From Sclerotiophoma versabilis (lineage: Eukaryota; Ascomycota; Dothideomycetes; Pleosporales; Didymellaceae), in assembly GCA_012274445.1 (NCBI GenBank), contig JAAROD010000080.1:496001-560000 (forward strand): 64,000 nt of DNA, given 5' to 3'. Numbering within the stretch: the stretch's first letter is position 1; every line of letters begins with the position of its first letter. Shown in pieces: positions 1-12,500 of this stretch. The notes beneath the pieces are model-generated. The model did no database searches and was not told the DNA's origin. It saw only the letters and a list, made by a program, of their open reading frames with translations. The position numbers were made by a program, and so were the translations under genes.

Positions 1-2571
1 GCGGCAACTAACTAGAACGCAGCGTAAGGATGTTGCGCGCTGCTGAAACGGTGCAAAGGTGTTGTGGAAGGCTTCCTGGTCACACGGCTGCGCTGTTGAT
101 GAAAGGGGCAGCAAAAGGACGTGGGCATGGCCGTGATGGTACTGGAAAGCAAGCGCACTGTCGCGAAGCTGCACCAGCCCTCGCTCCTTCCTGGGCAACG
201 CCCGCAAGGACGGCCAACATGAGTAGCACTTGGACGGGCGGGCTATTGCACTAGATGAACAGCCGTGAAGCGAGTTGGTACGACTGGTGCATTGTACGAA
301 ATGGCGGACCCTATCCCCGGGTTTGCACTAAAGCTATGGCCCGGTAACTGCAGCGGAACAGTATCCTATACACTCTTCCAGACGACTCGACCCTTGCCTG
401 CTCTCACACCACGACCTCTATTCTGCTACCTGTACACGCATACACGAGACACGTTTGCAAGGGACGTGTTGCTGGCGTAATTCGCCCTTTAATCACGCAG
501 AGCCCGCGAAGCCATATCTTCCAGCAATCTGGTATAGAGTCAGTGCATCCTCAGTCTATTGAAAGGAGATGGACACCTGAAGCAACCCGCTGCTCCACTT
601 CTGGACGCCTTGCCGGACCCTAATTGCGACGACGCTGCCGGCACGCCAATCCAGCTGCATCCTTGCGTTTCGACATCGTTTGGATCTTCAATGCACGTCT
701 TGACGACTCCACCAACCTGCCATGCGAAGGTCGGTTCTTCTGTATCACACAACATATGCAAGTCGGTTGCCGGCTAGCTAAACAACGCGCCGCTGCTCAT
801 TTCGAAACCAGCTGTGTGAAGACAGCAGTCGGTGTAGCACCTCGTTTGGACATGTCAAGGCACTCCTTACATGAAGGATCATCTTACCGATATCGGTGTG
901 AGTGGGAAATCCACCATTGGCATCACATTCCAGGGCGAGAGTCAGCAATCCTTCGCATCAAAGAAAAAAACAATGCTGACAAGGACGATCCTACCGATAA
1001 TCTCCGTATTGCGTGCTCAGCAACTGCGTAGAACTATCGAACAAAGTAATCACCAGAATAGACAGATTTCCATAACGCGCTCATTCGCCATGAGTCATCT
1101 TATTGTTTCAATCCTTATCTCAGTTCTCTCCTCTCGTTCCAGCGCATCAGCCTACAACGTGGTTGCGCATACACAGTAAGTGTCCCAACCGGGCTACAGC
1201 TATGTGGCAATGTAGCAGTTCAACTGCTGCCCGCCGTTGAGCGACACGTTGTACTTTCCCAGCAACCTGGTCATGCCGACCTGCAGATCATGTTTTCCAC
1301 GAGGGCATACCAAAATCATCCGTGCGAGTTATCACGGCAGATCCTGGGCACTTGAGAGTCGAGGCAATCGTCCAATGTCTCCAGAAGTGGTTCTGTCTAA
1401 AGTTGCCCCAAGCCGCCGTTGAGGCGCGGTTACACCAATCTTCGCTTGTCGCCCCTATCATTGCGTCCGCAGACGCAGTCCAATGATCCTTCCAGGAGAA
1501 AGGAAGTGCGCGTCCCCACCGATCGCCACATAGCTCCAACGCTTGAATGCTGTGCCACAAGGTAAACACAACGTCAATTCTCACCTTGCACTTAACCCTT
1601 ACTCTTCGTAACACAGCGATGACATATATTTACTACTAGAGAGTAAAGTAAGGTAATCAGTCATTGCAAAGCTAACAAGTTTCTTCTCAGCAGCAATTGC
1701 AGGACGCTATGGAGTATGGCCCGTACCTGCATGTCTGATGCTGCACGTCAGTTTCTTCGGACCGAAGATGAGACGGCCCGTTGCTTAGGCCGTTGTTCGT
1801 CGTACAAGTAACGCCATAGCGTGACTGGGGCTGCGTGGAACTCGAATGCTGGAAAACGGTTAGCTGAGATCACCAGCAACGGAACACGGCAGTAGCTGCG
1901 AGTCAGGATATGCATGGCAAGCGACTCCAGACTGTGCTGCAGTGAAGCCAGCAACTGTACATGTGAGTATTATTAGGATTGTCAATTCAACAACAAGTGT
2001 CTCGACGACAAGGAACGACATGTCAGCTTGATTCTAGTTTGTTACCAGAGAATGGGGAGATGCGGTGTCGCGACCAAGCGACTGCATGGGCGCGTAGGCA
2101 TTCTTACCACAGCAACGTGGAAGTCAGCGCGACAACAACCGCAATCTTTGACAGTGGCGCCGAGCACCTGGCTTTCCAGTGGCGCCCTTCGAATTCATTG
2201 GATTTTTCACCTCAGCAGTTGGATGTACTCGCAAGGTTTGTCTGTGGTGGATCTGACCAAGCACTCGGCCACCATGCAGTCAGACATATCAGCGGCTGGA
2301 AAACGTGGCAACGCGTGGCAACGCGTGGCAAAAACATCCACCCATGGATTTGCGAAACAGGTTGATATTGTTGGGACTCCGTGCTGATGCGTCAGTATCC
2401 TGAGCCTCAAAATTGCATGCTCGAATCACCTGCAAACAATTCATGGCAAAAGATGGTAAGGGTAACACTGACAAGATCTCAAGACATAACAAGCTCGATG
2501 AATTGCAAAAATTCCTCAATATCACATTCACTCACTTATCCCCTCTCACTGTTCTCTCCCACCTTCTCCAT
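1..2571. other. Gene-empty left end
   Basis: No open frame in this stretch looks like a gene: all are short, overlap each other on both strands, and none joins by plausible splicing into a recognisable family. No transposon ends or rRNA were seen. The only local structure is a 10-bp tandem repeat near 2301-2330. The right edge is the 3' side of the pectate lyase gene. Confidence 0.6.
2301..2330. repeat. 10-bp tandem repeat, 3 copies
   Basis: Three head-to-tail copies of a 10-bp unit read as ACGCGTGGCA; the first copy differs at two positions. It lies outside any gene. It contains two ACGCGT words, but a regulatory role is not supported by position. Confidence 0.7.
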
Positions 2572-3438
2572 TCAACACCCACTGGTCCTAATCCCACTCG
2601 TAGCGCAAGTCTTCCCATCCGGGCCCGACAGCGTCTTCGTTGGCTCGCCACTCGTCACGCCCTTGAATAGGTCGCAGAACTTGGTATCAATCAAGCAACT
2701 ATCCTTGATCGTCGTCGAATCGCCCTCGTTCCCGTTCACACCAGCAACGAGCTTTCCGGAGACGACTTTGATGTTGGTAAACGAGGACTTGCGCGCGTAC
2801 TGCTTGCTGCAGTTGCCGCACGACCGGTACAATTTGCCGATATTCTCGGCGTAGAAATTCTTCACTGCTACAGTGCCCTTTGGTACATCAGTATCATACA
2901 GATTTGGTAGGTGCACGGAGGAGGGAAGGTAACGGAGAAGGATATGCTAAAGCAGGAAATGCGGACTCACTCCACCGTTGTGCTGGAGCACTTTGTCTGA
3001 GGCTCCCTTCGCACCGCCACCGTTGACGTACGAAGTACCGCTAGTCTGCTTGAATGTCGCGGCGTCCTCGCATACATCCACCCACCAGATGTTGTTCAAA
3101 GTGCAGGTGCCCAGACAATGCACGCCTTCACCGTTATTGGGGCCGATGATGGCGTTGGAAAGTGTGGCGCCGTCCTGGAGAATGAAGACTGCGTCCTTGT
3201 CACCGCCCTCGGTCTGGCCCTTACATGTGTTGGTGCTGCGATCCCATTGCTTCATACCACCGTCGAAGGAGCTGCCCGCAGGGAGTGTTTTTGCTGCAGG
3301 GAGCGCCGAGGTACCGCTGGATTTGGGGAAGGTGGTTTGCAATTGGGTGTTGGTTGCTGCGCGGGCAACGTTGTCGTTGTGGGGGTGGGCGGCGACGAAG
3401 CCTGCCACGGCAGCGAGGATGAGAGTATGTGAATGCAT
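2572..3438 (-). CDS. Secreted pectate lyase, polysaccharide lyase family 3
   Basis: Predicted extracellular pectate lyase that cleaves de-esterified pectin by beta-elimination. Exons 3438-2971 and 2877-2572 join in phase 0 across a 93-nt GTGAGT..AAAG intron, giving 257 residues, a normal size for PL3. Residues 1-17 form a signal peptide (MHSHTLILAAVAGFVAA). The family core is well preserved: DGGMKQWDRS, AVFILQDGATLSNAIIGPNN, GEGVHCLGTC, WWVDVCEDAATF and, across the splice junction, HNGGGTVAV followed by KLYRSCGNC. Many cysteines fit a secreted fold. The splice join restores the invariant GGGTVAV string, which supports the exon boundaries. The gene stands alone. PL3 enzymes are typical of plant-degrading fungi; the exact substrate preference is not visible. 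Confidence 0.95.
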
Positions 3439-4579
3439 GATGAGATGCTTTACTATCGAAGGGATTGCAGAAGTGACTGATCTGAGGTTTGTGGATAGGT
3501 CAATTCAAGGACTGAGCCCTTCACTCTTATACCACTGGTAGTCCTCACTGGCTCCATACTGATCCGGCACGGGCATCGACAAACACATAATCTTTGTAAT
3601 ATCGCGATATTGCGCCGTCTTGGGCCATAACCATCTAACCACTCGACTACACACTGCTAACACTGTGCTCCTCATTCCATCTGGTCGTACAGATCATCAG
3701 TCCACGCTCAAGCTAAGACTTGCTCAGTCTGCCAAGTCCGCCTTTAATCTACATGCTGAGAAGGCTTGTTACCCCGGAGTATTAAGAGCTTACGATTCGG
3801 GGAATTCTGTTGCGGAGAAAGAGCGTGGGGTAAGCCATTGGCGGGAAAATGAAAGTAGCGTTTCGGAAGCGTACATCGCCAAGAGGTATATATGAAGTCC
3901 GCTGTGCAAGCCTCTCGAGAGTCCATGGCAAGGCTTCGGGTGCTTGTGTGTAAGGCTCCTACCAGCTATGATGATGCCCCTCCCATTGAGGCAATGTTCC
4001 TATGAAGCCCGAGTCCTGAACCCTAGGCAACGGTGTCGCCATCTCTTTTCTCTCGCTTGTGTCCCTCAATGGCTAACTTCAACGATTTCCGGATACTCTT
4101 CCAGAAGTAGAGACTGTAATGAAGGCACTGCTAAAATCCCATTTCATATATACCTTCTTCTGGTGAATCGAGAGACTCGTTCATATCTTTTGTGACTCGG
4201 TTCCGTTGTTGGATTCTTGATGTTGGTTTGCGAGCAAGTCCTCTCCAAGCGGCAAGGGCAAAGACGAACCAACATCAGACAGTACCTGAGTCGGATGCAG
4301 TCAAGCACAACGTGGCAGCAGTCAACCGTGATCCCAAAGTGTAAATCTAGGTGTCATCGAGGTGGGTTTGCTTTGAAGTTCAGCCCCACGGTTGTGGCGT
4401 CGACCAAGCCACAGGACGCGGATCACGATGACGTCGCTGTACACATTGACCCTGCTTGTCGCGTGTAGCTCCCCCGACTGTAAGCTTCGAGGGAGCTTCA
4501 TTTTCCCTGTTTACGTGGTACGATCCGGCTTACCCGACTCCTACGGCTTCACGATATCGCATCGCTTCCTATCACAGCG
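3439..4579. other. Intergenic, divergent promoters of pectate lyase and MCU
   Basis: This 1.1-kb gap separates two divergently transcribed genes and should hold both promoters. Open frames here are short and unconvincing. Apart from the TATA-like element near 3525 I see nothing specific. Confidence 0.6.
3525..3531 (-). promoter_or_regulatory. Possible TATA element of pectate lyase gene
   Basis: The minus strand reads TATAAGA about 87 nt upstream of the pectate lyase start codon, a plausible distance for a fungal core promoter. Position and sequence only; no other evidence. Confidence 0.4.
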
Positions 4580-6279
4580 ATGAAGCACCGCTTATCGTGC
4601 CTAGCACTCTCCCACATCTCGACTGCTCCACGGACGATTCACGCACCTCTTCTATCACACATCACAGCAAAAGTACCCCTGCAGCATGGATCAACGGCAC
4701 AACCATTGCAATTGAGACATTTCGCGATCACGGCGCGCTTGCACGTCAAGCTTCCCAGTAAAGATGCTGGCAATTACGAGAACTCGAACGCGCGACCCGC
4801 GTCGCAGCTGAACCACAATATCACACAAGAAGAGAAAGACGACTTTGCGCGGAAGCTGCAGGAGGACAAGGGCAAGCAGATACGCACTCCATGGCATAGG
4901 GAAGGCAGCGATGTACCGCCTGTGGCCAGACAGCGCAGCGCTGGCGCCATGACAAAGGGTATGCATCTTGCAAATCTTCTCATGCCATTAATTGACATAA
5001 ACAGGCAAGCTTCTCACTACTCCGTCACGAATGCTCAAGATCATACTTCCCCTCACGACCAAAGACATGAACTCAGACCGCAAAGATATCGAGCCGCTCG
5101 CCCTGCTCGTCCACCCGCAGCAACCTATCTCATACCTCGAACGTCTTATCCAAGCCGAATTGCCCACTATCAAGGACAAGGATGGCAAGGAGCGCATCCC
5201 AAATGTCTACTTCCGTGCCGAAGACAGCATGCAGGATCCTATGCAGGCCTCTGAACCCAGCGAAACCATTGTGAGCGAAGACAGTGAGCCTACATACAGC
5301 GAGGAAGACTTTGAGCAGGTAGACGAACACCGCATAGACGGCAAGACAGTAAAGACAGGCAAGATCAAATCACAAGACAAAGAAAAGACTGGCGCGACAA
5401 CGAATCGGAAAACTCCTGACGAAGCTGCCGAACTGCGCGGCGGCCATGGCAAGGGTGGTGTCGAGTCCTACTCGGGTCTCGGCCAAGACGCTCCTAGCGA
5501 CAAAATCTCGAGCCGCAAGTTCGTACGCTGGTCCAGCAGCACAGAGGTCGGTGACTTCATCCGCGACGCGGCGCGTGGACAAGAGTTCGCCATCGAGATC
5601 GAAGGTGCTCCAGAGGAGATCCGCGTCGGCGTTCCCTCCTTCAACGACCGCACATACTACCTGCGCATGCGGCTGAGGAAGACAGCTAAGCAGATCAGCG
5701 AAATGGCAGCTGTTAAAGAGCACTGTGACAAGCTCGCCCATAAGGCAGCGCAGCAGGTTGCCATGGCTGGATTTGCTGGTATTGTAGGGTGGTGGGGAGT
5801 AGTATATTATCTCACCTTCCAAACAGAGCTTGGCTGGGATGTCATGGAGCCCGTAACTGTACGTTCCCACACCCACCTTCTCACCGGTATCCTCACTAAC
5901 ATCTACATAGTATCTCGTCGGTCTCTCGACCCTAATCGGCGGTTACGTCTGGTTCCTGTACCACAACCGCGAAGTCAGCTACCGCAGCGCCATGAATTTC
6001 ACCATCTCGCGGCGCCAATCTAAGCTCTACAACCAACACAACTTCGACCTGCGGAAATGGGAGATGCTTATTGAAGATGGCAATGCGCTGAGGAAGGAGA
6101 TCAAGGCCATCGCGAACGAGTACGACGTCGAGTGGGACGAGATGAAGGAAGAGAAGGACGAGAAGGTTGCTGAGGCGCTGAGGAAGGATCGCAGGAAGAA
6201 GCAGGGCAAGAAGGATAACGATGATGATGAGCCAAAGGCGGGGAAGACCGAGGTTGATGATGGAAAGAAGACAGGTTGA
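4580..6279 (+). CDS. mcu: Mitochondrial calcium uniporter pore subunit (MCU)
   Basis: Pore-forming subunit of the inner-membrane Ca2+ channel. Exons 4580-4958, 5005-5858 and 5911-6279 give 533 residues; all three joins keep frame. The N-terminus is rich in H, R, S, T and almost free of acidic residues, as in a mitochondrial presequence. Two transmembrane helices lie around residues 382-397 and just after the second intron (YLVGLSTLIGGYVWFLY). The selectivity-filter loop between them reads WDVMEP at about residues 404-409, matching the family WDxxEP signature. A C-terminal basic/acidic coiled tail follows. The conserved DUF607 region includes FIRDAARGQEFAIEI. No MICU-type EF-hand partner is encoded in the window, which fits fungal MCUs that work without one. 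Convergent with rei1. Confidence 0.95.
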
Positions 6280-7422
6280 TCTTCTACCAAGCGGGAAAGC
6301 TTGTAGTCAAGGCCATTTTTGTGGGACTTGAGTGATACGCATACACATTAGCGCGGCGTTGAGGATAGACTTCAGTCAGCATTTTCTATTGTACGAACCA
6401 TACTTGAATATTCGGTATTCGCCTCTATGTAAGCCTTCTCGACAACACCAAGATCTGCAGTTCCTCGACAGTCGTTTACTCCAGCAGCATAGTCTCTACA
6501 ATCTGGTGCAGCTGCATCGATGTTCTCTCCCATCGACTGTACGACCAAACAACTAAGCTCCAAGCTCTATCCCTCTCATGTACACCAAAAGAATCCAAAC
6601 TGTTTTCGCAGAGGGTTTGCTCCAAACAGTCAAGTGTACAATGTCTACGTACCCGGATATAAGAACTTTTTCACTTTCTTCTAAAAGCGATACTTTCCTG
6701 TCTTAAACTGAATGCTGGTTAGGTCGGATTGAATGCTGGTTAGGAACATGGTAGGGACTTGGAGAAGACTGTGTGGTTCACGGGACGTCTGTCTGTAGTT
6801 CTGATGGGGGATGGAGCAGTAAGAGCCTTGGTCGAAGCTTTAGAGGAGCTGTGGAGGCGGGTTGTGGAAGAGATGGCCTGCAGAGAACTGGCATGTTGGT
6901 GAGAGTGGTACTCAAGCAAGGAATTTGAGGTTGAATCGAGGTTGAAGCGGATACTCATGCAGTTTGATGGATCCATGAAACAGCGAAGATTAACGTAGAT
7001 GATAAATTTCAATTAAAGTCCTGGGCTGCAGAAGAAGTGATGTTTAGGCGTAAAGACGCGTGCTGCACGTGTAAACATGTTTGCGAGGTAGCTGGTGGTG
7101 AGCAGCGAAAGATTCTCGACGATCTGACAAGCTGACTGGATAAGTTCAAACGGAAATAAATTGCATGCTATGGTGTTGGCACCTACCTGCTTCCCTGCAT
7201 TTTGTGGTGTGCAGGGTCGGGAACAGTCTATTGGAGCCTCTGTAAGAGCCTCGATGCTGACTGAGAGTGAGCTATGGTAAGAGCGTGCTTTAAGGTGAGC
7301 TTTCGGAATGACAGTGTGATATCATGTCTCATTGAATGCATATCTACCCCGGATCTTTAAAACCGCATGCCCAAAAACGCCAAACATGCTCGTAAAGCGA
7401 CAACCAGAACTTCCTCAAGCCA
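6280..7422. other. Intergenic between convergent mcu and rei1
   Basis: A 1.1-kb gap holding two 3' ends. Only short overlapping open frames are present. A 15-bp direct repeat occurs at 6709-6744. No RNA gene or mobile element seen. Confidence 0.6.
6709..6744. repeat. Direct repeat of 15 bp, period 21
   Basis: The word TGAATGCTGGTTAGG occurs at 6709-6723 and again at 6730-6744, separated by 6 bp. Looks like a small slippage duplication in a 3' flank. Confidence 0.7.
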
Positions 7423-9033
7423 CTACTGTAGCAATGGATCACGGAAGTGCTTCTGGAAGTTACCCCTCCTTTCGTTGCCAGCTTGGTACCTGTTCCTCGC
7501 GCGATCGGCCTGCTTCTGCTGCTTCTTCTCAAGCGCGGCGACTTCCTTCTTCTTGCTGTCGCTAACACCGATCATACCCAAGCCACCGTTGGCGCGAGTA
7601 ACAATCTCGCGACCACCACGACCGCGCTCATCGCCATCCTCCATCTCGGCGTCTCCGTCTTCGTCATTTTGGGGTGCGGTCAAACGGCGCTGTGCGTTCT
7701 CCATGCGCTCGGCAACACCGGGGTAATTGCGCAAGTTCTGCCTGTAGTACTTGTTGAGAGACCTGTGGCCTGCTGTTCGGCCAGATGGGAGGTGCAGTTC
7801 GTATTCGTCATGGTAAACAGCAGTTGGTGTGGCGTGCGCGTGCGAATGGAAGCCATCTGCAGCTCGGTGAGGTCGAGGGTCGGCATGATTGTGGTGTCTC
7901 GACTTGTGGAGACCCTTATGACGGTGAGAGCGATCGATAGGCACGGCGCCAATCTCGTCCGTTGGGACGCTTGAGACTGTGCTGTCCGTCTCCCAACCCT
8001 CCTCGTCCTCGCCGCTGGACATGACTGCGTCATCTTCTGTGGTCGTCTTGGTCTCGCGCCTAGCTCCGAGCTTCACTCCACCTCCTGTTGTCGATGACGA
8101 GTCGTCTGATGCCTCTGCTTCGTCTTGCATGTTGTTGAAGGCGGTCTGGTCGTCGTATGTGCTACTGAAGTCGTAGAAGTCACCAATCTCGACAAGTTCC
8201 TCGTCGCTCTCGAAAGCGATCATGCAGTGACCACGGTCACGCATGTGCGTCTGGATACCAGATGCTGTGTGTACGACCTTGTGACACTTCAAGCAAGCAT
8301 GCTGCTCGTGGATTTTGCTGTGAAGATATTTCAGCAGACCCTCTGTGTCTGCCAAAAAGTCCTTCTCGGGGACGAACATGCCGTGGTAGCGACCCATATG
8401 GTGCAAGTTTAGTGCCATTGTTGGCGACTTGTAGTTGCAGAACAGGCAATCTTGCAGCGGGTCGGTAACAATCTTGGATGTGGCAACTGAGGTTTGGTCG
8501 TCTTCGGCGGAGGCCTCCTCTGTAGCGCCATCCTCCAAATTGGCATTCTCCAGACCAACCGCAACATCTGCAACCTCTCTGTCGCCAACAGTAGTAGCCT
8601 CCGACTCGGCCATGGATTCGCCCAGGGAGAAGGCGGAGCTCATGACCGAGCCGTTGACCGAGACAGCATCGTCGTTCTGCACACCCCTAGACGCCTTCAT
8701 CAGATTCGTGCGGTGCTTCTGGCTGTTCAAGTGGTTGGCGTAGGCATTTTCGCTGTAGTATGTCTTCTGGCAGGCGGCGCAAGATTTCTCGAACGATGCC
8801 CTTGCGGCAGATGCGGCGGCGGAGGCCTTGTTCGCAAGGACCTTCTCGGTGAAGATCTCAGAAGAGAGTGGGGGCAAGGAAGCTACTCTGCGCTTCAGGT
8901 TGTAGCGGTGCCAGTCGGTTTGCATGTGCGCCCGCTGCAACTCGCCCGACCGAAATGCAACCTGACATGTGTTGCAGGTGAAGGGGTGAGTGGACTGGAT
9001 GTTGGCCTGAGTGGGCACCTGTTGCGACGCCAT
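7423..9033 (-). CDS. rei1: Cytoplasmic 60S ribosome biogenesis factor Rei1 (ZNF622-like)
   Basis: Late cytoplasmic maturation factor of pre-60S particles; in yeast Rei1 works with Jjj1 to release Arx1. Intronless, 536 residues from the ATG at 9033, chosen because it sits in a good context (CACCATGGC) and starts just before the first finger; the frame stays open 67 codons upstream but that part is proline/histidine-rich and not family-like. Four C2H2 zinc fingers are visible: C20/C23/H36/H42, C85/C88/H101/H107, C196/C199..., and C247/C250/H263/H269. The C-terminal signature LHLPSGRTAGHRSL followed by KYYRQNL is diagnostic for Rei1. Acidic linkers and a basic C-terminal tail rich in K/Q/R complete it. 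Divergently transcribed from the HECT ligase gene with a 493-bp shared promoter. Confidence 0.95.
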   Translation of the reverse strand: MASQQVPTQANIQSTHPFTCNTCQVAFRSGELQRAHMQTDWHRYNLKRRVASLPPLSSEIFTEKVLANKASAAASAARASFEKSCAACQKTYYSENAYANHLNSQKHRTNLMKASRGVQNDDAVSVNGSVMSSAFSLGESMAESEATTVGDREVADVAVGLENANLEDGATEEASAEDDQTSVATSKIVTDPLQDCLFCNYKSPTMALNLHHMGRYHGMFVPEKDFLADTEGLLKYLHSKIHEQHACLKCHKVVHTASGIQTHMRDRGHCMIAFESDEELVEIGDFYDFSSTYDDQTAFNNMQDEAEASDDSSSTTGGGVKLGARRETKTTTEDDAVMSSGEDEEGWETDSTVSSVPTDEIGAVPIDRSHRHKGLHKSRHHNHADPRPHRAADGFHSHAHATPTAVYHDEYELHLPSGRTAGHRSLNKYYRQNLRNYPGVAERMENAQRRLTAPQNDEDGDAEMEDGDERGRGGREIVTRANGGLGMIGVSDSKKKEVAALEKKQQKQADRARNRYQAGNERRGNFQKHFRDPLLQ

Positions 9034-9526
9034 GGTGCTGGCTTGTGGGAGTGTAGGGTTGCGGATGTGAGATGTTAGAGTGAGCGCTGGTGGCTGCGGA
9101 GGGGAAATGGGAGAATAATTGACTAGCAAGTGGGGGTTGTGCGGAATGGTTTTTGAGGCGTCTGTGACTGGCCGAGGAGGCAAAATCTCTGTTCTTGGAG
9201 GCTCGGTTGAGCTGTGATTAGGAAGCGAGTGCAAACTATCTAACTCTTGTCATGGAAAGGTCTAACACGGCGAAAATTATGGAAGCGCACGAAGAGCGGC
9301 AAACCGTCCAACGTTCGAATATTGTGCAGCCAATGACGTTTTCCAGGTTGCCAAGCACGACCCCTGCCGTTTCCATGGCCCCTGCAGCCTCGGATCGCAG
9401 CCGCATGGCAGGTGCGGGAGCTATGTACCCAGCCCTACGGCTTCTGTCTAGCTGCGCAATGCGGTACTCATCATCTCCTGCGCCGGCATATATATTTACA
9501 CAATACCACTACCTTCTCTCTATGAT
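9034..9526. promoter_or_regulatory. Bidirectional promoter rei1 / HECT ligase
   Basis: 493 bp between two divergent start codons. A TATA-like run TATATAT at 9489-9495 lies only about 35 bp before the HECT start codon, close for a TATA box, so the transcript leader would be very short or TATA is not used. Confidence 0.5.
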
Positions 9527-9530
9527 ATGA
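9522..9530 (+). promoter_or_regulatory. Minimal uORF overlapping the HECT ligase start codon
   Basis: The string ATGATATGA contains a two-codon upstream frame (ATG ATA TGA, 9522-9530). Its stop codon overlaps the main start ATG at 9527-9529. If translated, it would end exactly at the main start. Seen directly; a regulatory effect is inference. Confidence 0.45.
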
Positions 9531-12500
9531 CCTCGCCGGAAGGAGGGCCTCGACGTCCTCGAGAGGAACCACACTCATTGCCCAGCTCCAGCACAGCGCC
9601 GTCTGTCGTGCGGTCAAATGGTTCAAGACGCCCGTCACGAGCACTGGCGCACCGCCTCAGCAATGTATTCGACGTACAAGACCCCGCTCGAATCGTAGAA
9701 TGCTCGCAGTTGGAACGACAGCGCAAGTTCCAGTACCTCGTGCGCCGGTATGTCTTGGGTGGTGCCTGTCAAGGTGCACCGGCTACACATGCTAACGGAC
9801 ATGCAGCTACCTGTCCCAGATACTACACGGCTGTAAGAGCGTCCATTGCGATACCCTAACATGCCTTTCACGCAACAAGCGTGGTGCCTCCAAGCCCTAT
9901 CGACCGCCGACGCACCTCACCGCGCGAGCACTGGCACACTACCTCGCCAGTCAAAGCAATCCCCATCGCGGACTGTGCCCCCATGAGCTCAAAGTGCCCC
10001 CTAGCTCTATCGAGATCGAAGGTGCTGTCGATTCGAATACTCGAAGTGGAGTAGGTGGGGATGAGGGCTACGCACAACGCGTCGAAAGGACCAGGACACA
10101 ACATGCTGTGGCACGCGCCATCAGCAATCGACATCAAGTCAGAAAGGATACCAAATCGATTGGACAGAATCTCTATGACAGCTTCTCGCTGATTCACTCG
10201 TATTCGAAGTCGATACCCAACCCTCTGCAGGCGCTTGACGCATTGCGCGCGTCCAACGATGACACCCGATCAGACGAGCACGCCGGCAGTACAAACGAAC
10301 CAGCTGTCACAGCACGTGCAAACGAGACAGCGGCCATCGCCCGCCAGCATTCACAGCAAAATCTGCGTGCGCAAAGTCAGGCGCATGCAGCTCGAGACCA
10401 ACTTCAGGTGCCTAGCCATGGTCAACAGGTTCACAAAGTGCCCTACCATCGGCCTACTGTCCCAGATCACGCTCGTTCTACCAAGAACATGGGCAACTCA
10501 TCGCTCGACAGTACGTTCGACATCCCGAAGATGTCAATAACGAAGTCTGGAAGGAAGTCGTTCACTCTTGGTGGTTCGATTGTTCCTCCTATGGCAAAAT
10601 CGAAAGCTGCTGCAGCACCACTGTCTCCCCAGCGGAAACTCACAAAGTCTACCGACAACAGACAGACAGTAGTACAGACGACCTCAAGTTTGAACTGCGA
10701 TACATTAGATCAGTTGAAGGATGACTTCCATGGACGACAGGATCAAAGCTCAGCAGCCAGCACCGCTGGCGTTTACCACGCACATCAACAGAGCCAACCT
10801 GCCGAAGCCTTCGTGAACCGATCTTTGTTCTATACACTGGGCGATGCAGATACACTGCTACAATCATTCCATGACGTGAATGATGCTTTCCAATGTTCGC
10901 CCCTGCCACATCTGGACTCTGCACGACTTGTACATTCCTTCAGAGATTGGAGCCAGCGCAATGGGGCTTTAATTTTCGACAGTCTTTCCATCGCTGTGGA
11001 GGCTCTGTTCACTCGCCCGCCTTTACTTGACCTACAGGTTGCTGCCAGAAGCAAGCCTACGCCAAGCGATCACTCGACTGCTAGTCCTACTAACAAGCGT
11101 GAGCCCACATCTTGCCCGCGCTACCTCAACAATCACGAGGCGGCTCACATCGTGATCATATGTGTTCACGCTCTAACGTCTTCCGTGCCTGTCGGCTGGC
11201 CACGCACCTGGACACAACTGCGTAGTTTACGCTCTTGGGGTGTCATCGTTCCCAGCGCGACTGCTGATGCTGACAACTTCGTCGACCCATATGTAAACAT
11301 CATTGATGCATTTGAGTACGAACCAGCTGTGAGGCTTGCCGATCGCCTGTTACAAGCCATTGGCGCCCGAAATTGCTTTGATCACATAATTACGGCAATC
11401 CAGAAGGACGCAATGACAGCAGAATCAGGATCTGCTACATCAGAAGACAGCTTATTAGATATATTGGTTCAGCATCTAGAAGTCGTCGAGCGTGTCGCAC
11501 TTGATAGCAAGCGCAAGATGAAATCAGTCGGTATGGCGAACAAAGAACCTGGATGGACGGTTACAGCTACACTCATCGAGTGGCTAAAGACAATCATCAT
11601 CAAGAACTGGGATGGTAAGGTCGAGATCAACAAATGGTCCAGTGTTGGGACAGCCATAATGTTGCTTCATGAGCTACGTAAGCACACATTTCAGACTGCC
11701 TAAGAATGAGGACTGACAATACTAGACGAGCACCAGCGTCAGCTCAACGTGTGGTCTCGGATGGCCAAAATACCTTATCTCCACGAGCACATCAATGCCG
11801 TCGACGTTGCAGTCGAATACCTCGGTTGGAAACTGCAACCCAACACACTGCACGTCTTGCAATATCCAGAACTGCATCCGACAGATTACCTCGTCAAATT
11901 TTTCCGTGTCGTCAATCTTACAAGCATGATGGCTCAGTACAATCATACTCAGCACAACCAGCAGATGTTGCGACAACTAGACTCGTTCCTCCGCGAGCCA
12001 TATCTGTACATGATCAAGCATCGGCTAAAAGTCACGTTGAATGATTATCTTGTTTTGGATGTTAGTCGAGAACAGCCACTGAAGGACACGCTCGATCAGC
12101 TTTGGAGACAAGAGAGGAAGATGTTGCTCAAACCTCTGAAAGTTAAGCTCGGTCAAGAGGAGGGCGAAGTTGGTCTGGACCATGGTGGTGTGACGTACGA
12201 ATTCTTTCGTGTCGTATTGGGTGAGGCGTTTGCGCCAGACTGTGGCAAGTATATCGCTTTTGGCTTGCAATCAGGTCTAACAATATCAGGAATGTTTACG
12301 ACCGACTCGAAGACTCAAATGATTTGGTTCCAGCCCGGCTCTCTCGAACCTCTTTGGAAGTTCAAGATGCTCGGCGTACTGTTCAGCCTTGCAATCTATA
12401 ACGGCATCACCCTACCTGTCACTTTCCCCCTAGCCTTCTACAACCTGATGCTCAATTCACGGTTCAGGTTCTTTGGTGACCATACGAGCATCGACTACAT

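Noticed and set aside
1..2571. Search for a degraded transposon or RIP-affected element
   Set aside because: No terminal repeats, target duplications, transposase motifs or obvious TA-biased decay could be seen by eye; a dinucleotide RIP index would be needed to decide.
9034..9234. N-terminal extension of rei1 by 67 codons
   Set aside because: Low-complexity and not family-like; the internal ATG at 9033 has a better context and aligns with Rei1 starts.
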